Assembly (NCBI GenBank): GCA_041441465.1 | Contig: JASDSY010000005.1 | Location: forward strand, 171,171-235,170 | DNA: 64,000 bases | Reading direction: 5' to 3' | DNA from: JASDSY01 sp041441465 | GTDB taxonomy: Bacteria > Muiribacteriota > UBA9980 | Part shown: positions 36,168 through 44,868 of the stretch, piece by piece | How positions within the stretch are numbered: the first letter of the stretch is position 1 | Layout: the number at the start of each line of letters is the position of its first letter | The notes under the pieces: generated by a model | Told to the model about the DNA's origin: nothing | The model's database searches: none | Seen by the model: only the letters and a program-made list of their open reading frames with translations | Made by a program: the position numbers and the translations under genes

Positions 36168-36242
36168 ATGGACTTTTTAGAAGAAATGTTCGAATTATTT
36201 GATTTTGATAAAAGGAAAAAAAGCGGAAAGAAAATAAATTGA
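36168..36242 (+). CDS. 24-residue microprotein ahead of the P-type ATPase
   Basis: A short frame preceded by a perfect GGAGG five bases before its ATG and ending 14 bases before the ATPase ATG. The peptide starts MDFLEEMFELFDFDK and ends in a lysine-rich tail: an acidic, aromatic amphipathic half and a basic half. There is no membrane segment. The excellent ribosome site and operon-like spacing argue that it is translated. It could be a leader or a regulatory subunit of the pump; both are inference. Confidence 0.55.
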   Translation: MDFLEEMFELFDFDKRKKSGKKIN

Positions 36243-36256
36243 AAAGGTGAAAAAAG

Positions 36257-38809
36257 ATGCTTAATGTAAGCTGCGAAAAGTATAAAGGACTTACCGAAAG
36301 CGAGGCTGCGGAAAAGTTAAAAAAAGAAGGCTATAACGAGCTTCCGTCATCGAAGCCGAAAGGAATGCTCGATATAGCGGCCGGGGTTATAAAAGAGCCG
36401 ATGTTCATTTTACTTGTTTTGTGCGGTTCGCTTTATATAACGCTCGGGGATTTTCAGGAAGGCATAATGCTTTTATGTTTTGTTTTTGTCATAATGGGTA
36501 TTGAATTTTATCAGGAACGGAAAACAGAACGCGCACTCGATGCGCTGAAAGACCTCGCCAGTCCGCGCGCTCTTGTGGTCAGGGGCGGCGTTGAAAAAAG
36601 AATAGCCGGCCGCGAAGTTGTGACCGGCGATATAATCGTACTGCAGGAAGGCGACAGAGTGCCGGCGGATGCGGCGGTTTTATTTTCAGTTAACCTGATG
36701 GCCGACGAATCGCTCTTAACCGGCGAATCTGTGCCGGTAAGGAAAACTGAATGGGATCAGGATAAAAAAATGTGCCAACCGGGCGGCGACGACATGCCGT
36801 TTGTTTATTCGGGAACTATGGTTGTGCAGGGAAACGGCATCGTCAGGGTAAGGCATACCGGAGTCGATACCGAGATCGGAAAAATTGGAAAAGCGCTTGA
36901 ATCGGTAAGCGAAGAAGACACGAAGCTGAAAAAAGAAATGGGAGCATTAGTTAAAAAGCTTACAATATTTGGATTTTCACTATGCCTGGCCGTCATCGTG
37001 ATCTATACTTTAACGCGCGGCGGACTTGTAAAAGGATTTCTTGCCGGCATTACCCTCGCCATGGCTTTATTGCCTGAGGAATTTCCGGTCGTATTGACGA
37101 TATTTATGGCGCTTGGCGCATGGAGGATGTCGAGGAAAAACGTATTGACAAGAAAGCCTTCGGCTATCGAAACTCTCGGTTCTGCGACTGTTTTATGTAC
37201 CGATAAGACAGGGACGCTGACTCAGAACAAAATGGCGGTATCGCTTCTTTTTAACGGGAAAAATTACCTTGACACGGCAAGCGGGCAAAATCTTACCGAA
37301 GAATTCCATGAAATCGTGGAGTACGGCATACTTGCCAGCCAGACGACGCCTTTCGACCCGATGGAAAAGGCTATTAAGCATCTTGGCGACTTATATTTGA
37401 ACGATACAGAGCATATTCATAACGACTGGGAAATGAAAAAAGAATATCCGCTTTCTAAGGAATTGCTGGCCATGTCACGCGTATTTTCAAAATGCGGTGA
37501 CGGCTTCCATGTGATAGCGGCTAAGGGCGCTCCGGAAGCGATACTTGATTTGTGCCATGCCTCAATCGAAGAATCTGAAAAAGTAAGCGAACATATTCAA
37601 AAAATGGCATCCTCGGGATTACGTGTGCTCGGCGTCGCCGGCGCGAAAATCAGCGGTTCGGCGCTGCCTGAAATTCAGCATGATTTTAATTTCAAATTTA
37701 TGGGGCTTATCGGCCTTTTGGATCCGATACGTGAAAATGTCAAAGCCGCCGTGGATGAATGCATTACGGCCGGAATAAGGGTCGTTATGATAACAGGCGA
37801 TTATCCGGTCACCGCCAAAAACATAGCTTCGACCATCGGCATTAAAAACCCCGACCTCGTGATTACGGGAACACAGCTTCAGGAAATGGGCGATGAAGAA
37901 CTCAGGGAAAAAATCAAAAATGTAAATGTTTTTGCGCGCGTAATACCCGAGCAGAAATTAAAAATAGTTAACGCGTTAAAAATGAATAATGAAATAGTTG
38001 CAATGACAGGCGACGGCGTGAATGACGCTCCGGCTTTAAAATCGGCCCATATAGGCATAGCCATGGGCGAAAAAGGGACTGATGTCGCACGCGAAGCGTC
38101 TTCGCTTGTTTTGATGGACGATAATTTTGCTTCGATCGTCGGCGCGGTCAGAATGGGGCGCAGGATATTCGATAACCTTCAGAAAGCGCTCGGCTATATT
38201 TTCGCGATCCATGTTCCGATCGCCGGACTTTCTCTTATTCCAGTGCTTTTTAGCAATCTGCCGCTTATTTTGTGGCCGGCGCACATCGTATTTCTTGAAT
38301 TGATAATAGATCCGGCGTGTTCTATAATATTCGAGGCTGAAAACGAGGAAAAGAATATTATGAACAGGCCGCCGAAAAAAATCGATGAGCCTTTTTTTGA
38401 CTACAAGAAAATACTTTTGAGCTGTATGCAGGGAGTAAGTATTTTAATAATCGTTCTTCTAGTTTATGGTATCGGCCTTTATCTCGGCCATGCCGAAAAA
38501 GAAGTCAGGGCGCTTACATTCACGACTTTAATTGTAGCGAACATTGCCGTTATATTATCCAACCGCTCCTGGACAAGAAATGTTACCGAAATTGTTACGA
38601 TACCGAACGTGGCGGTCAAATGGGTTATCGGAGGCGCGTTGATATTTTTAGGGTTGGTGCTGAATGTTCCATTTTTGCGGGAACTTTTCCAATTCGATGT
38701 TTTGCACGCCGTCGACATTATTTTATGCACCATCGCAGGAATGGCTACTATACTATGGTTTGAGCTTTTCAAATATTTCAAGCTGAAGAGAAAAAACGCG
38801 CAAATATAA
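36257..38809 (+). CDS. P2-type cation-transporting ATPase, probably calcium
   Basis: An 850-residue P-type pump. Visible parts are the N-terminal actuator region with TGES, the phosphorylation motif DKTGTLTQNK (Asp near residue 315), KGAPEA in the nucleotide-binding domain, GDGVNDAPAL hinge, and about ten membrane segments. The transmembrane-4 motif is LPEEFPVV rather than the PEGLP of SERCA, and transmembrane 6 has IIDPACSIIFEAE, typical of a bacterial group of uncertain ion. Calcium is the best guess. It lies immediately downstream of a 24-residue microprotein gene and is followed by a terminator. Confidence 0.92.
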   Translation: MLNVSCEKYKGLTESEAAEKLKKEGYNELPSSKPKGMLDIAAGVIKEPMFILLVLCGSLYITLGDFQEGIMLLCFVFVIMGIEFYQERKTERALDALKDLASPRALVVRGGVEKRIAGREVVTGDIIVLQEGDRVPADAAVLFSVNLMADESLLTGESVPVRKTEWDQDKKMCQPGGDDMPFVYSGTMVVQGNGIVRVRHTGVDTEIGKIGKALESVSEEDTKLKKEMGALVKKLTIFGFSLCLAVIVIYTLTRGGLVKGFLAGITLAMALLPEEFPVVLTIFMALGAWRMSRKNVLTRKPSAIETLGSATVLCTDKTGTLTQNKMAVSLLFNGKNYLDTASGQNLTEEFHEIVEYGILASQTTPFDPMEKAIKHLGDLYLNDTEHIHNDWEMKKEYPLSKELLAMSRVFSKCGDGFHVIAAKGAPEAILDLCHASIEESEKVSEHIQKMASSGLRVLGVAGAKISGSALPEIQHDFNFKFMGLIGLLDPIRENVKAAVDECITAGIRVVMITGDYPVTAKNIASTIGIKNPDLVITGTQLQEMGDEELREKIKNVNVFARVIPEQKLKIVNALKMNNEIVAMTGDGVNDAPALKSAHIGIAMGEKGTDVAREASSLVLMDDNFASIVGAVRMGRRIFDNLQKALGYIFAIHVPIAGLSLIPVLFSNLPLILWPAHIVFLELIIDPACSIIFEAENEEKNIMNRPPKKIDEPFFDYKKILLSCMQGVSILIIVLLVYGIGLYLGHAEKEVRALTFTTLIVANIAVILSNRSWTRNVTEIVTIPNVAVKWVIGGALIFLGLVLNVPFLRELFQFDVLHAVDIILCTIAGMATILWFELFKYFKLKRKNAQI

Positions 38810-38843
38810 CAATAAAACCTCAATAAAATAATAACTTGATATA

Positions 38844-38885
38844 AAGGCCGGTTCAAAAAATAACTTTTGTGCCGGCTTTTTTTTA
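38844..38885 (+). terminator. Intrinsic terminator of the P-type ATPase unit
   Basis: GCCGG-CAAAA pairs with TTTTG-CCGGC and is followed by eight T residues. Confidence 0.92.
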
Positions 38886-39071
38886 GCGGATATATTTAAT
38901 TCATATATACGTTTAATAAAGAAATATTCATGTGCCGAGGATATTTATATGAACTTATTTTAACTTCACCAGGGTTCTGAAATTAAAACATTTTAATTTT
39001 ACAAGTTGCATTTATAAAAAATTGATGATATTATTAATCATGTTTTTAAAAATCATTATTTGTGGAATAAT

Positions 39072-40433
39072 ATGTTTTTGAAGCTATTTGAATTGGATAT
39101 AAAATCTATAATAAGCTTATTGTTCTGGGGAAATTTCTCGCTTTTCGCGCTGTTTTTTTCTTATCAGTTCACCCAGGAAAAAAATGAGACTAAAACGCAG
39201 ATTTTTGAATACTGCATGTCAAAGTTTATTCAGGCGTTTTCATGGCTGCTTATATTTTACCGGGCTGTTTTGCCTGACTGGATTTCGGTAAGCCTGGCAA
39301 ATACCGGTTTATTTGTCAGCTTTTTTCTCGAATCGATCGTTATGCTTGCAATGATAAAATGCTGTCAGCACAGGACCAGGCTGATTCAAATTTCGATACT
39401 CGTTATATCGATTCTTGGATTTAATATTGTTGAAATATTCAATAACCATCCCAATACAAGAGTAACTGTAGCTTCGCTGGCAGTATTTTTAATTTTGTTG
39501 CAGCCTACTGTAAAATATATTATTACACCCGGCGAATCCGCCTTCCAAAGAATTCTGGGTTTTAACTATGCGGTGTTTTTAATTTTAATGCTCCTGAGAA
39601 GTATTTTCGGATTAAATTACGAAAGCGCCAATATTTTTTCGAATAACCTTATTCAGGCAATGACGTTTGTGACTGTTTTTCTGCTTATGATTACCGGCGG
39701 TATAGGTTTTTTGCTGCTTGTAAAGGAAGAAAAGAATATTAAGATCCGAAAACTCGTCGAGGACAAGGATAGGTTTTTTTCTATAATAAGTCATGACCTG
39801 CGCGGTCCGATCGGCAGTATTTCGATGGTGCTGAATCAGTTGAGTTCGGTTGATAATCTGCCGGCAGATTACAGGCAAAAAATGCTCTCCGAGCTCAGCA
39901 AGTTATCTGAGAAAACCTTTATATTGCTTGAAAACCTCCTCGAATGGAGCAGCCTCCAGCTTAATACGCTGCGCGTGAATTTTGAAAAAGTAAAATTAGC
40001 CGAATTAATCGAAGAATGCATAAATCTTTTGCGCGATATTGCCGCACAGAAAAATATTAACATAGTTATTGCGATCGATCGAAATTTTGAAATTACCGTT
40101 GATAAAAAAATGTTCAGTACAGTCATCAGAAATATAGTTTCTAACTCGATAAAATTTGTAAATCCGGGCGGCAAAATTTTGATTAATGCATCTGAATTTG
40201 GCGGCCATACGGAGGTAATAATAAAGGATAACGGTATCGGAATAAATAAAAAAGACATTGAAAAATTGCTTTTGATAGGCGAAAAAGTTTCTAATAAGGG
40301 GACGACCGGCGAATTAGGAAGCGGCATAGGACTTAAACTTTGCAAGGAGCTTATTGAAAAAAATAACGGTAAAATTAACATAAAAAGCGAAGTTAACGCC
40401 GGCACGGAAGTTATTCTTGAATTTATGAGATAA
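39072..40433 (+). CDS. Membrane sensor histidine kinase without a linked regulator
   Basis: A 453-residue kinase. About seven hydrophobic segments fill the first 225 residues, suggesting a membrane-sensing module (7TM type). The HisKA domain has FFSIISHDLRGPIGSISM with the phospho-acceptor His near residue 240, then N-box NIVSNSIKFVNPGG, G1 DNGIGI, and G2 GSGIGLKL. No response regulator or receiver domain lies next to it. I prefer the ATG at 39072 behind GTGGA over a TTG four codons upstream. Its signal and partner are unknown. Confidence 0.88.
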   Translation: MFLKLFELDIKSIISLLFWGNFSLFALFFSYQFTQEKNETKTQIFEYCMSKFIQAFSWLLIFYRAVLPDWISVSLANTGLFVSFFLESIVMLAMIKCCQHRTRLIQISILVISILGFNIVEIFNNHPNTRVTVASLAVFLILLQPTVKYIITPGESAFQRILGFNYAVFLILMLLRSIFGLNYESANIFSNNLIQAMTFVTVFLLMITGGIGFLLLVKEEKNIKIRKLVEDKDRFFSIISHDLRGPIGSISMVLNQLSSVDNLPADYRQKMLSELSKLSEKTFILLENLLEWSSLQLNTLRVNFEKVKLAELIEECINLLRDIAAQKNINIVIAIDRNFEITVDKKMFSTVIRNIVSNSIKFVNPGGKILINASEFGGHTEVIIKDNGIGINKKDIEKLLLIGEKVSNKGTTGELGSGIGLKLCKELIEKNNGKINIKSEVNAGTEVILEFMR

Positions 40434-40459
40434 TTGTGAACTTGCCATAGAATTACTGA

Positions 40460-40505
40460 GTTTACGCTAAAATCAGTAATTTATTATATAGTAATTTTAG
40501 CCGAT
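40460..40505 (+). repeat. Possible partial copy of the intergenic repeat
   Basis: ATCAGTAATTTATTATATAG resembles the repeat core TTAGTAAAT-GTTATATAC. Too short and diverged to be sure. Confidence 0.3.
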
Positions 40506-40573
40506 TATGAAATTTAACTAAATGGTAATCATAAATCAACCGTAATGAAATTTATAAAATGAGGAGCGTTTTT

Positions 40574-41209
40574 ATGAAAGTAGTAGCTTTTAACGGCAGT
40601 CCGAGAAAAGAAGGAAATACATTTTATGCGATAAAAATAGTCGCTGACGAGCTTGAAAAACAAGGTATTGAAACTGAAATAATCCATGTAGGCGACAAGA
40701 TTATCAGGGGCTGTGTCGCCTGCAACGCCTGCGCTAAAAATAAAAATGAAAAATGCGCCTTCGCTACTGATAACGTTAATGAATGGATCCAGAAAATGAA
40801 ACACGCTGACGGCATAATTTTAGGATCGCCTGTTCATTATTCGGCGATCGGCGGAACGATGAAATCATTTTTAGACAGGGCATTTTATGTAGCGGGTACA
40901 AACGGCGGGATTTTCAGGCATAAAGTCGGCGCTTCCGTTGTCGCCGTGAGAAGGTCGGGCGGCTCTTCGACTTTTGAACAGTTGAACCATTATATTAATT
41001 ATTCCGAAATGATAATGCCGGGCTCGAATTACTGGAATGTCATTCACGGCCTGAAGCCGGGGGATGTTATGCAGGACGAGGAAGGCGTTCAGATAATGAG
41101 GGTGCTCGGTAAAAACATGGCCTGGCTACTGAAATTAATAAAACATGGACAGGCGGCTGTCGAAGCGCCCGAAAAAGAAGAAAAAACAATGACTAATTTT
41201 ATCCGCTGA
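40574..41209 (+). CDS. NADPH-dependent FMN reductase / iron-sulfur flavoprotein-like
   Basis: A 211-residue flavodoxin-fold protein. FMN-binding start VVAFNGSPRKEGNT and LGSPVHYSAIGGTMKSFLDR are family hallmarks; the Cys pattern RGCVACNACAKNKNEKC resembles the compact cluster of iron-sulfur flavoproteins of anaerobes, though spacing may be too loose to ligate a 4Fe-4S cluster. I start at the ATG at 40574 because GAGGAG lies seven bases before it; the upstream in-frame ATG overlaps that site. It is probably involved in anaerobic electron transfer or detoxification. Monocistronic. Confidence 0.85.
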   Translation: MKVVAFNGSPRKEGNTFYAIKIVADELEKQGIETEIIHVGDKIIRGCVACNACAKNKNEKCAFATDNVNEWIQKMKHADGIILGSPVHYSAIGGTMKSFLDRAFYVAGTNGGIFRHKVGASVVAVRRSGGSSTFEQLNHYINYSEMIMPGSNYWNVIHGLKPGDVMQDEEGVQIMRVLGKNMAWLLKLIKHGQAAVEAPEKEEKTMTNFIR

Positions 41210-41351
41210 TTTTTATAGCGGCATCGTCTGAAACCGATATACATGTAATATTATAAAATTCTGGATTTTGCGGGTCAGATTCTTGGCTGAATGATATTTT
41301 TTCAAATACCCCGTCAAATTATTTATTGAATTTTTTCGAGGAGAAATCAAT

Positions 41352-41978
41352 ATGCTTGATTCTAACACGATTTTAATGTTTATGACTGCCTCGACGGTGC
41401 TTGCTTTTGCGCCCGGGCCGGATAATATATTTGTTTTGACTCAGTCGATAGTCAGCGGGAAGACTTCCGGAATATATGTCACGCTCGGCCTGTGCACCGG
41501 AATTATATTTCATACGATTATCGTGGCGCTCGGGCTTGCCGCTATTTTTCAGACGTCCGTCGCGGCTTTTAATATTTTAAAATTTCTCGGCGCAGCTTAT
41601 CTTTTGTTCCTTTCTTATAAGTCGTTTGAGGCGTCTAAAAGCAATATTTCACTGAACGGCAGCCGTAAATTGCCGGGACTGCATTTGTACCGCCGCGGTA
41701 TAATAATGAATGTGACAAATCCTAAGGTATCGATATTCTTTCTTGCGTTTTTACCGCAATTCACGAATCCTGCCGGCGGAAACATAACATTGCAGCTTAT
41801 ATTTCTGGGATTTCTTTTCATAGTGGTGACTTTTTTTGTATTCTCATTTATCAGTATTCTTGCAGGAATGATCAGCCGCTGGCTCATGAAATCCGAAAAT
41901 TCCGAAAAATTGCTCAATCGATTCGCCGGCTTTGTATTCGCAAGCCTGGCTTTAAAACTTGTATTTACGGAACGCTGA
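41352..41978 (+). CDS. LysE/RhtB-family amino acid exporter
   Basis: A 208-residue inner-membrane protein with about six hydrophobic segments. The N-terminal FAPGPDNIFVLTQS is the hallmark of the LysE/RhtB exporters, and GRGIIMNVTNPKVSIFFLAF-like RRGIIMNVTNPKVSIFF matches the family's central motif. AGGAG is eight bases before the ATG. Substrate (homoserine, threonine, or other amino acids) cannot be told from sequence. It stands alone. Confidence 0.9.
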   Translation: MLDSNTILMFMTASTVLAFAPGPDNIFVLTQSIVSGKTSGIYVTLGLCTGIIFHTIIVALGLAAIFQTSVAAFNILKFLGAAYLLFLSYKSFEASKSNISLNGSRKLPGLHLYRRGIIMNVTNPKVSIFFLAFLPQFTNPAGGNITLQLIFLGFLFIVVTFFVFSFISILAGMISRWLMKSENSEKLLNRFAGFVFASLALKLVFTER

Positions 41979-42128
41979 TGATTATTTTCCGGTTAACAAT
42001 TCTTATATTCCTGGAATCAGATATAATAAAAATTACAAAAACAGTTAAAAATACAGTTACATTTGCCTGAGATTTTTTATTAATCAGTTTTATAAAAGTT
42101 TTTGATATAAATTGTGAGGTTATAAAAA

Positions 42129-42551
42129 ATGAAAAAGTGCTTCGTGTTGTGCATTATGCTGATTTCATTGCATTGCATGTGCTGGATTTGCCAGGCTGGG
42201 AGCATTTCTGAAGTTTTTTGCACTAACTGCTCGTTTAAAGTTGAAATTCATATGGGTCCGAACATGCGTGGTGATGTAAAACCGGTATATTGTATTAAGT
42301 GTAAACGTCTATACCATTACAGATGGCCTGGAAAGCCTGATGGCAGCGGTGAAACATCTGAAAATATAATATATTTAAAACCTTTAGAAATAAAAGTCTG
42401 GAATTTTAAGGATAATTCATATAACTTAATGTATAAATGCCCTAAATGCGATAATTTATGCCTCGCAATAGAGTTGGCTTCCGATATTAAGTATTGTCCG
42501 GAATGTCACCAAAAAACCATAAAATCACATGGTATCGCCTGGACTGATTAA
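42129..42551 (+). CDS. Exported double zinc-ribbon protein
   Basis: A 140-residue protein that begins with a Cys-rich signal peptide (CFVLCIMLISLHCMCWICQA) and then has two four-Cys knuckles: CTNC...CIKC (about residues 35-60) and CPKC...CPEC (about 105-125). The pattern is that of zinc ribbons, which are rare outside the cytoplasm. The body between them contains HYRWPGKPDGSGE. Weak ribosome site GTGAGG. Neighbours give no functional hint. I do not recognise a family. Confidence 0.65.
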   Translation: MKKCFVLCIMLISLHCMCWICQAGSISEVFCTNCSFKVEIHMGPNMRGDVKPVYCIKCKRLYHYRWPGKPDGSGETSENIIYLKPLEIKVWNFKDNSYNLMYKCPKCDNLCLAIELASDIKYCPECHQKTIKSHGIAWTD

Positions 42552-42574
42552 CTCAATTATAACAAGATTTTGAT

Positions 42575-42603
42575 TTGACTTTTTATACTAAAAATATTAT
42601 AAT
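42575..42603 (+). promoter_or_regulatory. Sigma-70-type promoter of the solute-binding-protein operon
   Basis: TTGACT (42575-42580) and TATAAT (42598-42603) with a 17-base spacer. The start of transcription would lie near 42610, leaving a leader of about 77 bases. Confidence 0.8.
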
Positions 42604-42686
42604 TCTCCTGTTAATTTATTATGCTGGCTGACGATTTGCAAAAATTACAATATGATTGTCAGAGACATATTTTAGGAAGGGTGCGT

Positions 42687-44033
42687 ATGCTTAACAATAT
42701 AATTAAAAACAGCCTTATCAGTGTCATATTTTTATTTCTGCTGGCCTCTGCCATGCAGGAGTGTCGTGCCGCTGAAAATAACACGGCGCCGCCGGCTTCG
42801 CAATCTGAAAAAGTTTTGACTTTTTTGAATACGATGAACGACGAAGAGAATGAGACGCTTTTTGAACTTATAAAAGAGTACAAGAAAATAAAGCCTGATG
42901 TTAAAATTCAGGTTGAAAATGTATCATTTTACGATTCGAAATCAGTTATCGAAAAAAGGTTTAAGGAAAATAACCTGCCTGACGTAATGCGTGTCGAAAT
43001 AAGGCTTGTAATACCCTACGCACGGCAGGGCATGTTCTGCCAGCTCGATAAGCTTATAGATACGGCCGATTATGTCGACTATCTTCCGTATTTGTATAAA
43101 TTCAGCGTAATCGACGGCAAGGCGCTTTATGCCATACCGCAGGTTACCGACTGCCTTGCGCTTTTTTATAATAAGGCGCATTTGAAAGACGCTAAACTCG
43201 ACGGCGCGCCTAAAAATATGGAACAGTTCTTAAAATATTGCCGGAAACTCACTCTTGACGAGGAAGGGAATTCATCTGATTCGCCGGTGTTTAATCCTTA
43301 TAAAATTGCGCGTTACGGCTTTTCATATCACTTCGAGTCATATTACCTGCTGCCTGTAATATTCAGCTTCGGCGGCAACTTGATCGACGAAAATTGCAAT
43401 TCGCTTATAAAAACGGCCAAGGTGAAATCCGCGCTCCAGTTCATATACGATTTAAAAAATAAATACGGGGTCGTTCCTGCTAAAATAGATCCGAAGTTCG
43501 GCCATGATTTCACTTTGATGGAATTCATGGACGGCAGGATTTCAATGATAATCGACGGCCCGTGGAATATCAAGAAAATACTTAAAGGCTCGGCATTCGC
43601 CAGTGCCAAGGAAAATCTAGCGATAAGCTTAATCCCGCGCGGCGAAGTTTCAGGCGCTCCGATCGGCGGCCAATTCCTGGCGGTGTCATCGAAGTGCAAA
43701 TATCCGAAGGAAGCTTATGAATTCATTAACTACATCAATTCCAAAGATGCGCAGCTTAAGTTTTGCCGCCAGAATTTTATAATTCCGACAAGAAAATCGG
43801 CGATGACGGCTATCGCCGAGGACCGTAAAGAACCTGAGTATTCAATAAGACAGTCGCTTTTTGAGCAGATGAAATTTTCGGCGCTTTACGCGTTTAATAT
43901 TCCGGAACCGGAATATATGGACGAACTTAATAAAATGGTCGAAAAACTGCTTGGCGGCCAGATAGGTTTTGAGGATGCGCTTACGCAGATTGATTCGAAG
44001 TTTAAGGAAATAACTTCGAAAAATAAAAAATAA
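42687..44033 (+). CDS. Extracellular solute-binding protein (family 1), no permease nearby
   Basis: A 448-residue exported protein of the ABC sugar-binding fold (MalE/UgpB-like). After a signal peptide (IIKNSLISVIFLFLLASAM) come NTMNDEENETLFELIKEYKK, YDSKSVIEKRFKENNLPDVM, ALYAIPQVTDCLALFYNK and a C-terminal PKEAYEFINYINSKDAQ. No lipobox Cys is apparent, so it is likely soluble in the periplasm. I start at the ATG at 42687 behind AGGAAGG; an upstream ATG gives a non-signal N-terminus. It is the first gene of a three-gene operon that lacks ABC permeases or ATPase, so transport may not be its role. Confidence 0.88.
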   Translation: MLNNIIKNSLISVIFLFLLASAMQECRAAENNTAPPASQSEKVLTFLNTMNDEENETLFELIKEYKKIKPDVKIQVENVSFYDSKSVIEKRFKENNLPDVMRVEIRLVIPYARQGMFCQLDKLIDTADYVDYLPYLYKFSVIDGKALYAIPQVTDCLALFYNKAHLKDAKLDGAPKNMEQFLKYCRKLTLDEEGNSSDSPVFNPYKIARYGFSYHFESYYLLPVIFSFGGNLIDENCNSLIKTAKVKSALQFIYDLKNKYGVVPAKIDPKFGHDFTLMEFMDGRISMIIDGPWNIKKILKGSAFASAKENLAISLIPRGEVSGAPIGGQFLAVSSKCKYPKEAYEFINYINSKDAQLKFCRQNFIIPTRKSAMTAIAEDRKEPEYSIRQSLFEQMKFSALYAFNIPEPEYMDELNKMVEKLLGGQIGFEDALTQIDSKFKEITSKNKK

Positions 44034-44044
44034 GGCGGCCGTAA

Positions 44045-44848
44045 ATGAATTTTAAAATAAGCAATATAACATTGGCAGGGTTTATAATTATTATGCTTTG
44101 CCAATACGCCGGGCAGGCGTTTGGCCAGGGCGCTGAAAAAACACCTAAAAAAAAGAATAAGCGCGTTGCCGCACAGGCTGCGGCTAAAACTGAAAATATA
44201 GAAAATGCGGGGGCAGTATCGGAAAAACATTCAGCCGGCGCTCTAACGAATAATAAAGATGCTAAAACCGGCAATTCAAAAAAAACAGCGAAACCGTTAG
44301 TTGAAAGCTCGGCGCATAATCAGACTGTTGACACCATTTTAGATGAGATGGCTAAAATCGGTTTAATTGCCGGCGCTACCGATTCAGTTGAATTTTTGAG
44401 GGTTAATTCAGCCTTCGAAGAGTCGGTTGATAATTTTAAAAAAACTCTCATTAAATTAATTAAAGAAATTGATATCGAAATAGCGGTCTTTAAGAATAAA
44501 ATCAAACTGAAAAGTAAGGAAGATGCTGATATATTAAAATTAAAAAGCTCGCAGGCTGCCGGCGAGCGTGCCGAGAATTTGAAGTCGCTCGGCGAGCTGA
44601 TGCAAAAAGAATTGGCGCAATTAAAAGACAAAGAAATAAAGAGAATTAACGGCCGTGTTGATAATTTGTTTAATATGTTTTTACAGACTTTTAATAATCA
44701 GAAAAGTTTTTTCACAAAGAATTCAGTTTATGACTCGGCGACTTCCGAAGTAAAACTAATGTTTGATTCATTTGAAATAGAGCTAAAAGATAAGAATAAA
44801 AAATTAAACGGCTATATTGAAGATCAATTTAAAGATATTGAAAAATAA
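44045..44848 (+). CDS. Exported coiled-coil protein of unknown function
   Basis: A 267-residue protein. Residues 1-30 are a signal peptide (LAGFIIIMLCQYAGQAFGQG), 35-95 are Lys/Ala/Asn-rich and likely disordered, and 95-267 are predicted helical with heptad-like spacing (VDNFKKTLIKLIKEIDIEIA, LGELMQKELAQLKDKEIKRI). No catalytic motif is seen. It follows the solute-binding-protein gene by 11 bases and precedes a membrane-anchored protein by 20 bases. The three probably act together. Confidence 0.65.
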   Translation: MNFKISNITLAGFIIIMLCQYAGQAFGQGAEKTPKKKNKRVAAQAAAKTENIENAGAVSEKHSAGALTNNKDAKTGNSKKTAKPLVESSAHNQTVDTILDEMAKIGLIAGATDSVEFLRVNSAFEESVDNFKKTLIKLIKEIDIEIAVFKNKIKLKSKEDADILKLKSSQAAGERAENLKSLGELMQKELAQLKDKEIKRINGRVDNLFNMFLQTFNNQKSFFTKNSVYDSATSEVKLMFDSFEIELKDKNKKLNGYIEDQFKDIEK

Positions 44849-44868
44849 ATAAAAAACGGCGGATAACG

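Noticed and set aside
40574..41209. Flavoprotein as a true 4Fe-4S iron-sulfur flavoprotein
   Set aside because: The Cys spacing is looser than the compact CX2CX2CX4-7C motif, so cluster binding is not claimed.
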